37,761 nucleotides of DNA from JAUIAI01 sp049680625 (GTDB lineage: Bacteria > Pseudomonadota > Gammaproteobacteria > Burkholderiales > Burkholderiaceae_E): positions 1 through 37,761 of the forward strand of contig JBAUID010000044.1 of NCBI GenBank assembly GCA_049680625.1, read 5' to 3'. The notes under the pieces are model-generated. The model did not search any database. It had not been told where the DNA came from and was given only the letters and a program-made list of their open reading frames with translations. Below, one piece after another: positions 32,728-37,761 of the stretch (its first letter is position 1; each line of letters starts with the position of its first letter). Made by a program: the position numbers and the translations under genes.

Positions 32728-34212
32728 TCAGGCGTCCTCATTTTCGAACCAGTGAGCCCGCGCTTTCATAATGAGCGCGCTTGCCTGCTCGTCAGAAATT
32801 CCAGTGAACTCAACTAATTCATCAACGGCCAATTCGGCCAATGCTTCGCGATCGCGGACGTCGTTGTCTGCCAGCTTGGCGGCAAGGACTTTGTCCATAC
32901 CTTCAAGCGACAACAAGTCTTCTTCGGTTTCGCTAAGCTTTTCTTCGGTTGCAATGGCTTCGGTCAGCAGTGAATTGCGTGCACGAGTCCGCAGCTCTTC
33001 AACGGTATCTTCGTCAAAAGCTTCGATTTCCTGCATCTCCTGTACTGGCACATAGGCAACCTCATCCAGACTGCTAAAGCCTTCTGCGACCAGGATCTCT
33101 GCCACGTCTTCATCAACATCAAGTTTGTCGATAAACAACTGCATGATCGCCGTTTGTTCCTGCTGCGTTTTGGCTTCAGACTCTTCCGCCGTCATGATGT
33201 TGATCTGCCAACCGGTCAGCTCAGAGGCAAGACGAACGTTACGGCCGCCGGTGCCAATCGCCAGTGCCAGATTGTCTTCGTCAACTACAACATCCATCGC
33301 CTGTTTTTCTTCGTCGACCATAATAGAGCTGACGTTGGCCGGCGCGAGTGCACCAATGACAAACTGCGCCGGGTCTTCAGACCACAACACGATGTCAACC
33401 CGCTCGCCGGCCAACTCGCCGGTAACGGCCTGGACGCGGGATCCACGCACACCAACACAAGTGCCAATCGGGTCAATGCGGCGATCGTGAGACACGACGG
33501 CAATTTTGGCACGCACACCGGCGTCACGGGCCGCCGCTTTGATCTCCAGCAGACCTTGCTCGATTTCGGGAACTTCGATCGCAAACAAATGCTGAATAAA
33601 TTCAGGCACGGTTCTCGACAGGTACAACTGCGGGCCACGTCCCTCGCGATTCACTTCGGCGACATAAGCCCTGACCCGGTCACCGGTGCGCAGATTCTCT
33701 TTGGGAATCATATGTTCGCGCGGCAAGCGTGCTTCCACTTTACCCGACTCAATAATTGCGCCTTCCCGATCAACACGTTTGACAGTGCCCGACAGAATCG
33801 GCTCACCACGTTGCAGAAAATCCGCAATGATCTGCTCACGTTCTGCATCGCGGATGCGCTGCAGAATCACTTGTTTCGCAGCCTGGGCACCGATACGGCC
33901 CAGATCTGCCGGCTCAAGATCTTCTTCGACGAACTCTTCGAGCTCGATATCAGGCACTTTCTTGCGGGCTTCAGCCAGAATTATCTGTAAGTCATGGTCT
34001 TCGAGCTCACCATCTGGCACAACCTGCCATCGGCGAAAGGCGACGTATTCCCCCGATTCGCGGTCGATTTGAACCCGCACGTCTGTCTCTTCGACAAATC
34101 GTTTCTTGGTTGCTGAGGCCAATGCACTTTCCAGTGCCTCGAAAACGATTTCGCGGGCGACGTTTTTCTCACGTGCCAACGCATCAACCAGCAACAATAC
34201 TTCGCGGCTCAT
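32728..34212 (-). CDS. nusA: Transcription termination/antitermination factor NusA
   Basis: A 494-residue NusA, which binds RNA polymerase and modulates pausing, termination and antitermination. In order: the RNA-polymerase-binding N-terminal domain (MSREVLLLVDALAREKNV onward), the S1 domain (about 135-200, SGTVKRVDREGAIIE), KH1 with DPIGTCVGVRGSRVQAV, KH2 with LAIGTGGRNVRLASELTGWQI, and two C-terminal acidic repeats (each with an E(E/D)LLSLEGMD- or AEGFSSLDEVA-like helix-hairpin-helix). The two acidic repeats are the gammaproteobacterial form. Start ATG 34212 has AGGAG six bases upstream; an in-frame TTG one codon earlier is ignored. The A of the ATG is also the last base of the rimP stop (TGATG), so the two are coupled. 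Confidence 0.98.
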   Translation of the reverse strand: MSREVLLLVDALAREKNVAREIVFEALESALASATKKRFVEETDVRVQIDRESGEYVAFRRWQVVPDGELEDHDLQIILAEARKKVPDIELEEFVEEDLEPADLGRIGAQAAKQVILQRIRDAEREQIIADFLQRGEPILSGTVKRVDREGAIIESGKVEARLPREHMIPKENLRTGDRVRAYVAEVNREGRGPQLYLSRTVPEFIQHLFAIEVPEIEQGLLEIKAAARDAGVRAKIAVVSHDRRIDPIGTCVGVRGSRVQAVTGELAGERVDIVLWSEDPAQFVIGALAPANVSSIMVDEEKQAMDVVVDEDNLALAIGTGGRNVRLASELTGWQINIMTAEESEAKTQQEQTAIMQLFIDKLDVDEDVAEILVAEGFSSLDEVAYVPVQEMQEIEAFDEDTVEELRTRARNSLLTEAIATEEKLSETEEDLLSLEGMDKVLAAKLADNDVRDREALAELAVDELVEFTGISDEQASALIMKARAHWFENEDA

Positions 34213-34856
34213 CAATGTCTCCTGAATTCATACTGTGGAACAAGCCGAGCCCGATCCACTTCGTTCACTTCAAAAACCAGCTTCTGACCAACCAGGGATT
34301 TGGTCTCCCCGGGTGAATCGGCCGGATTCACGCGTTTAACTTTCTTACCTTTACCCCCGCGCGATTGCACGGGCTCAATATCCACAAGCTCAAGCCCAAA
34401 GCGCCCTTCACCTTCGACGGTCAGAACCCCTTGAAAATTCCTGCGCCCCTCGAAAGGCTCACGCAATTTCAGCATCACCAACTCTCCGGCAAAGCGCCGG
34501 AAATGTGCAGCCACTTTAAGCGGCCTGTCCATGCCCGGTGAGGACACTTCAAGACGTTCGTAGTCAAAATCTTCTACCAGCAAGACATGGCCAAGCTGAT
34601 GACTGACTTTTTCACAATCGGTGACCTGTATCACCGGGTCGATGCCATCAACAGTGCCGATACCATCAGCGGCGCTGTCCGTTGCAGGATCAGCCGCTGC
34701 CGCATTCTCAGCAAACGGATGGTCGATGTAAACGCGCAGCAATCCAGAGGATGCGAACTCAACGTCCACAACCTCGTATCCCAGCCCAACGACTGTTGAT
34801 TCAATCAATTCCCTGATCCGCTGCACAATGAATTTGCCAATCCTGTCTGTGTACAA
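34212..34856 (-). CDS. rimP: Ribosome maturation factor RimP (enlarged)
   Basis: RimP assists 30S assembly. The core is clear: LIESTVVGLGYEVVDVEF, LRVYIDHP, DCEKVSHQLGHVLLVEDF, LEVSSPGMDRPLK and REPFEGRRNFQGVL. From TTG 34856 it has 214 residues, against about 150 in E. coli. The excess is an Ala/Asp-rich insertion of about 30 residues between LRVYIDHP and DCEKV, and a basic/C-terminal segment (SRGGKGKKVKRVNP and GQKLVFEVNEV). The frame is open to 34997, but an intrinsic terminator at 34905-34930 lies in that extension, so the real start must be downstream of it. TTG 34856 or GTG 34826 are candidates; neither has a strong Shine-Dalgarno. The stop overlaps the nusA start. Confidence 0.93.
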   Translation of the reverse strand: MYTDRIGKFIVQRIRELIESTVVGLGYEVVDVEFASSGLLRVYIDHPFAENAAAADPATDSAADGIGTVDGIDPVIQVTDCEKVSHQLGHVLLVEDFDYERLEVSSPGMDRPLKVAAHFRRFAGELVMLKLREPFEGRRNFQGVLTVEGEGRFGLELVDIEPVQSRGGKGKKVKRVNPADSPGETKSLVGQKLVFEVNEVDRARLVPQYEFRRH

Positions 34857-34904
34857 ACCGAAGTTTGCGGACAAACCGATATCCAAACTAACGACTACAA
34901 GATG

Positions 34905-34930
34905 AAAAAAAAATGGGCTGTAAGCCCATT
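34905..34930 (-). terminator. Intrinsic terminator (attenuator) in the rimP leader
   Basis: On the minus strand AATGGGCT, loop TAC and AGCCCATT form a perfect 8-bp stem (34912-34930), followed by an unbroken T-run (nine A in a row on the plus strand, 34905-34913). This is the best Rho-independent terminator in the window, lying about 50 bases before rimP and about 310 bases after the candidate promoter. It must be bypassed for the operon to be expressed. Confidence 0.9.
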
Positions 34931-35060
34931 CCTTCAGGCCCGCAGGGCCCGCGTTTGCCGGCACCGGCCTGACTTCGACCAGCGCAAATGCCTTCAAACT
35001 CTAAATTCGCCGCAAACTACGCGGTTGTGGGCACCTTGCCACCACCACGGGCCGCCTAAT
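34905..35060 (-). ncRNA. rimP leader RNA (putative attenuator of the rimP-nusA-infB operon)
   Basis: A structured, apparently non-coding leader ahead of rimP. In RNA order: hairpin I pairs 35037-35046 with 35023-35033 (one mismatch, one bulge), a middle segment, then GC-rich elements, and finally the terminator. GGCCC/GGGCC (34937-34949) can form a small stem, while GGCCTG/CAGGCC (34966-34971 with 34935-34940) offers an alternative pairing that would exclude it, the kind of switch expected of an attenuator. A rimP leader with a 3' terminator is an established predicted element in Gammaproteobacteria (an Rfam family of that name). The assignment rests on position and structure, not on a covariance search. 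No tRNA is found here, unlike E. coli, which has metY at this place. Confidence 0.7.
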
Positions 35061-35094
35061 TCAGCAAAACTTGACAAAATGCTTCAAGTGCCAA

Positions 35095-35207
35095 AATTTA
35101 TTTGAATCGCAATTTATTTGAATCGCTATCGCTATCTATGACTGCAATCTATAACTGCAATCTACGACTGCGATCTATAACTATCGCAATCTATCACTAT
35201 AGCAATC
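35095..35207. repeat. Degenerate tandem-repeat array between rluB and the rimP leader
   Basis: Two families of units lie head to tail. First, a perfect 16-bp duplication AATTTATTTGAATCGC (35095-35110 and 35111-35126). Then, after TATCGCTATC, five related units: TATGACTGCAATC (35137-35149), TATAACTGCAATC (35150-35162), TACGACTGCGATC (35163-35175), and the longer TATAACTATCGCAATC (35176-35191) and TATCACTATAGCAATC (35192-35207). No reading frame of interest crosses it. It lies between the candidate promoter and the leader RNA, so it would be transcribed as the first part of the rimP transcript. Confidence 0.85.
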
Positions 35208-35245
35208 TTACTCAAGAATTGAATGCGGCTACCGGGTAATCGATG

Positions 35246-35274
35246 ATTATAGCCCGTGACGACCTTTTATCCAA
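35246..35274 (-). promoter_or_regulatory. Candidate sigma-70 promoter for the rimP-nusA-infB operon
   Basis: On the minus strand TTGGAT (35269-35274), a 17-base spacer and a perfect TATAAT (35246-35251) form a good sigma-70 promoter. Transcription would begin near 35239, run through the repeat array and leader, and reach rimP after about 380 bases. It lies between the rluB stop and the array. Confidence 0.6.
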
Positions 35275-35303
35275 GCATTGTACGGAGTCAGTTGTGCCGG
35301 TGA

Positions 35304-37430
35304 CTACGCGTTACCGCCACCGCCGGTCGACTTTTTTGGGCCTCGCGAGCGCCGGCGGGACGAATTGCCCGATTTATTACCAGAGCCGCTCCTGGCGGCT
35401 GAATTACCACCAGCTGATGACCCTGACTTTCTTGAGCCACCACGGCCCTTGGCGCCATCCGCACGATTACCGCCGCCCTTGCGTCCGCCAGCACCAGAGC
35501 CACCGCGTTTACCGCCCCGCTTGGCACCACTGCCATTACCGCTTTTGTTGCCAGCCGACTTACGCCGCCCGGAACCACGCCCGTTGGGGCCCATCGCAGC
35601 CATGCCATCCTCTCCGCTGGCACTGTCCATCGGGCCACCAGCCCAGGAGATCTGACTCGCCCGCTGCTGCGCCCGGCGACTCATGCCCGGGGTCTTCATT
35701 GCCGCCACTTGTTCAACTACGTGGCGCACCATGCCATCCTCGTGAGCGTCGTCTCCGGACGGTTGCCAGTTCTCGTCATCGAGTTGTTCTGCCGATACGC
35801 GGGCAAAGCGTGGATCGACATCAACCTCTTCGAACAAATGCACGGGTTGAGCATCATCGGGAAAATCTTCTTCGTCAGCAAAATAACTATCAGCGGCGAA
35901 GGGATAAAAACCGTCGTCGTCATCCTGGCTGGGGATGCCGGTGGACAATTCGTCGGGCATTGCATCGGCGTCATCAGGGTCACCCGCAAGCCGCGCACCG
36001 CTTGGATCGATGGCGGCCGCTTCGGCAGCGGCACGGCGAACCGACTGGTTGAGAACCGCGGTCTCGTCGCGACTTAATTCCATCCACCGCCCACGGGCCA
36101 GTTTTCGCGGCAAGGCGATCGGACCAAACCGGATCCGTACCAGCCGGCTGACTGTCAGACCAATAGCTTCCATAATGCGACGAACTTCACGGTTTCGGCC
36201 CTCGCCAATCACCAGGCGATACCAGGCATTGGCATTGTCGCCACCCAGATCTTCAATCGCCAGCACTTGTGCCGTTCCGTCGGCAAGGTCTATGCCATCC
36301 AGCAAGGACTGACGCGACTCGTCATCTATCCGACCCATGACCCGAACAGCGTATTCACGCTCCCAGCCGTAACGCGGATGCATCAACTTGTTGGCAATAT
36401 CACCCGAGGTGCTGAAAATCATCAGCCCCTCGGTGTTGAAATCAAGCCGGCCTGCGGATATCCAGCGGCCACCTTTGACGTTTGGCAGGCGCTCAAAGAC
36501 GGTTGGTCTTTTTTCGGGGTCATCCCGAGTACAAATCTCGCCCGCCGGTTTGTTGTAGAGCAACACCCGCGGCGGTGGCGGTAACGGCTTGCGCTTGATA
36601 GGGCGACCGTTGACCCGAACCAGCTCTTTCGGACCAACCCGCTGACCAATGTGAGCGGGTTGACCATTAACCGAAATTCGGCCGGAAATAATCAGCTCTT
36701 CCATCTCGCGTCGCGACCCAAGGCCGGCGTCCGCCAGAACTTTGTGCAACTTCGGAAAATCGTCTGGTACTTCAGCAAGAATCTCTGCATTAACCTGGCC
36801 AACACCGATTTCCGCTTTGATTTCTATTTCGGGTAACGGCTCGACTGGCTCGAGCTCTCGTGGTGGAGCCTGGTCGCTACTATTGCGGCCACGACCGGCG
36901 TTGCGCTTACCCTGCTCAGGACTGCGTTTGCCTTGCTTGCTGCCACGCCCCTTGTTCTGCCCGCGGGCATTGCGGCCGGGACTATTGCCGGGATCGACTT
37001 GATCGACTGCATTTCCAGCTTCTGGCTGACTTGCGCCCTGTTCTCCAACGGCTTGCGCCGCACCCGATTCGGTCGCGGTCTGGCCAGATCGGCGACGTCC
37101 GCGTGACCGCGAACGGCGGCGGCTGCCATCCGTCTTCTTGTCACTATCCTGGTTTGCGCCATCCTGACTCGTGCCAACTGGCTTATTGCTGTTGGCTCCC
37201 GTGTCGTCAGCACTGGTGCTGCTGGCGGCTTGCCCGCCTTCACCAGCGGCGTCGTCCGCCTGAATACCATCAGTTATCGCGCCATCCTTTTTTCCACCAC
37301 GCCGGGACCGGCGTCCGCGCCCGGTTCGGCGGCGGTTAAACGCTGTCCTTAGCGCGCGCCCCTCTCCGTCAGTTGCGTCACCCGCAGCAGAGTCCGGCGG
37401 AGCGGACGTGTCAACTTCTTCGTTAGCCAA
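35304..37430 (-). CDS. rluB: 23S rRNA pseudouridine(2605) synthase with long low-complexity tails
   Basis: A 708-residue RluB, which makes pseudouridine 2605 in 23S rRNA; E. coli RluB has 291. The core is canonical: an S4 RNA-binding domain (about 226-275, KLHKVLADAGLGSRRE), the LLYNKPAGEICT block, catalytic Asp330 in AGRLDFNTEGLM, HPRYGWEREYAV and GRNREVRRIMEAIG, ending near residue 470. The first 200 residues are disordered with SR/RG-rich runs (RRSRSRGRRR). After the core comes an acidic stretch (about 480-570, DDDDGFYPF), and the last 95 residues are Gly/Ser/Lys/Arg repeats. Similar basic tails occur in related proteobacterial RluB proteins. The start is TTG with AGAGG seven bases upstream; the scpB stop falls between that site and the start, so the genes are coupled. 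Confidence 0.95.
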   Translation of the reverse strand: MANEEVDTSAPPDSAAGDATDGEGRALRTAFNRRRTGRGRRSRRGGKKDGAITDGIQADDAAGEGGQAASSTSADDTGANSNKPVGTSQDGANQDSDKKTDGSRRRSRSRGRRRSGQTATESGAAQAVGEQGASQPEAGNAVDQVDPGNSPGRNARGQNKGRGSKQGKRSPEQGKRNAGRGRNSSDQAPPRELEPVEPLPEIEIKAEIGVGQVNAEILAEVPDDFPKLHKVLADAGLGSRREMEELIISGRISVNGQPAHIGQRVGPKELVRVNGRPIKRKPLPPPPRVLLYNKPAGEICTRDDPEKRPTVFERLPNVKGGRWISAGRLDFNTEGLMIFSTSGDIANKLMHPRYGWEREYAVRVMGRIDDESRQSLLDGIDLADGTAQVLAIEDLGGDNANAWYRLVIGEGRNREVRRIMEAIGLTVSRLVRIRFGPIALPRKLARGRWMELSRDETAVLNQSVRRAAAEAAAIDPSGARLAGDPDDADAMPDELSTGIPSQDDDDGFYPFAADSYFADEEDFPDDAQPVHLFEEVDVDPRFARVSAEQLDDENWQPSGDDAHEDGMVRHVVEQVAAMKTPGMSRRAQQRASQISWAGGPMDSASGEDGMAAMGPNGRGSGRRKSAGNKSGNGSGAKRGGKRGGSGAGGRKGGGNRADGAKGRGGSRKSGSSAGGNSAARSGSGNKSGNSSRRRSRGPKKSTGGGGNA

Positions 37431-37432
37431 AT

Positions 37433-37761
37433 TTACCTCTTGTCAGGTGACGGGTCGTCGCCAACGGGCTCCGACGTGGTGTTGACCTGCGGACCGTCGG
37501 CATCAACGCCTTCGAGTTCGGCCATGGTTAATTCCGGTTGAAGCAGCTCACTGCTGGCATCTACTGTGTTTTGTGCACCCGCATCGGACTGCTCGACGGT
37601 GCCTGCACAATCGGCGGATTCGGCGCTGCCGCCAATATCCGCGTCGCCAGCATTCTCTGAACTATCGCCAAGATCACCAACATCGTTAGTGACGCCATCT
37701 TCCACCACGACAGCAACCGCCGGATCGGAGGGCGGCTTACTTAATTCAACCAGTTTCTGCG
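37433..37761 (-). CDS. scpB: C-terminal tail of segregation and condensation protein B (partial, cut by right edge)
   Basis: The frame is open from the right edge to TAA 37433-37435, giving 109 codons. It begins QKLVELSKPP, then becomes an acidic low-complexity tail rich in Asp, Glu, Ala and Ser. ScpB binds the SMC-ScpA condensin, and its gene commonly precedes rluB; its folded winged-helix domains would lie outside the window, so the name rests mainly on synteny and on the opening residues. The stop lies two bases before the rluB TTG start. Acidic C-terminal tails are common but variable in ScpB. Confidence 0.6.
   Translation of the reverse strand, partial: QKLVELSKPPSDPAVAVVVEDGVTNDVGDLGDSSENAGDADIGGSAESADCAGTVEQSDAGAQNTVDASSELLQPELTMAELEGVDADGPQVNTTSEPVGDDPSPDKR

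Noticed and set aside
34857..34997. N-terminal extension of RimP through the upstream open frame
   Set aside because: The extension crosses a strong intrinsic terminator and a GC-rich structured region, has a TTG start without Shine-Dalgarno, and no RimP homology begins before about 34850.
34931..35060. A tRNA gene upstream of rimP, as metY in E. coli
   Set aside because: A T-loop-like GGTCGAAGTC occurs on the minus strand, but the TTC core, an acceptor stem pairing and an anticodon arm cannot be assembled around it.
35071..35103. Plus-strand promoter (TTGACA at 35071-35076)
   Set aside because: No good -10 lies at proper spacing and no plus-strand gene follows.
34902..35105. Small plus-strand protein starting MKKKWAV across the terminator
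   Set aside because: The frame is the complement of the terminator and leader hairpins, has no ribosome site, and its basic composition follows from the stem-loops.
1..37761. CRISPR array, prophage, insertion sequence or integron
   Set aside because: No regularly spaced repeats with unique spacers, transposase, integrase or terminal inverted repeats were seen.

Overview
The window is a stretch of gammaproteobacterial chromosome. The best taxonomic evidence is the right third: scpB (tail), rluB, rimP, nusA, infB, rbfA and truB all on the minus strand, with a terminator-bearing leader RNA in front of rimP, an arrangement typical of Gammaproteobacteria. The accessory genes (CYP153-type P450s, 2-oxoglutarate dioxygenases, family III CoA-transferases, phosphonoacetate hydrolase, SMP-30 lactonase) suggest a free-living, probably marine or soil, heterotroph. 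Genus cannot be read from the sequence. No tRNA, rRNA, CRISPR array, insertion sequence or prophage gene was seen.

Layout. Positions 1-4837 hold a possible tail of a thiamine-enzyme gene, a DCC-family thiol-disulfide oxidoreductase, an alpha/beta hydrolase, a frame with two in-frame stops that looks like a decayed gene, an Asp/Glu-racemase-superfamily protein, an azlCD amino-acid exporter pair and a PPOX-type flavoprotein. Positions 5013-16169 are a mosaic of short transcription units: a divergent CYP153-like P450, an EthD protein, a DUF2867 protein, phosphonoacetate hydrolase, two MFS transporters, a NodB-type deacetylase, a hydrolase, a DUF3750 protein, an aldehyde dehydrogenase and a Nu-class glutathione transferase.

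Positions 16177-26354 are the most coherent catabolic block. On the minus strand an operon encodes a TauD/TfdA dioxygenase, a double-length family III CoA-transferase and a second dioxygenase. Divergent from it on the plus strand run a single-domain CoA-transferase, an SMP-30 lactonase, a [2Fe-2S] ferredoxin, a CYP153-type P450, an HGGG-type esterase and a LysR regulator. Read together (inference), the block would hydroxylate an aliphatic or alicyclic substrate, open lactone or ester intermediates and activate the acids as CoA thioesters. No ferredoxin reductase is present in the window, so electrons must come from an enzyme encoded elsewhere.

Positions 26420-37761 are housekeeping, all on the minus strand: typA, truB, rbfA, infB, nusA, rimP, leader RNA, rluB and the end of scpB. 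Unusual points here are a degenerate tandem-repeat array between rluB and the rimP leader, a rluB product about 2.4 times the usual length because of low-complexity tails, an enlarged RimP, and typA in the place where rpsO-pnp often follows truB. Several genes (DUF3750, SMP-30, ferredoxin, rluB, probably rimP) start with TTG; four of these five have a good Shine-Dalgarno sequence.

No wholly new multi-gene system can be demonstrated from sequence alone. The strongest candidates for a second look are the rimP leader with its upstream repeat array, the dioxygenase/double CoA-transferase operon facing the CYP153 cluster, the racemase-family protein lacking both catalytic cysteines, and the interrupted frame at 1740-2168.
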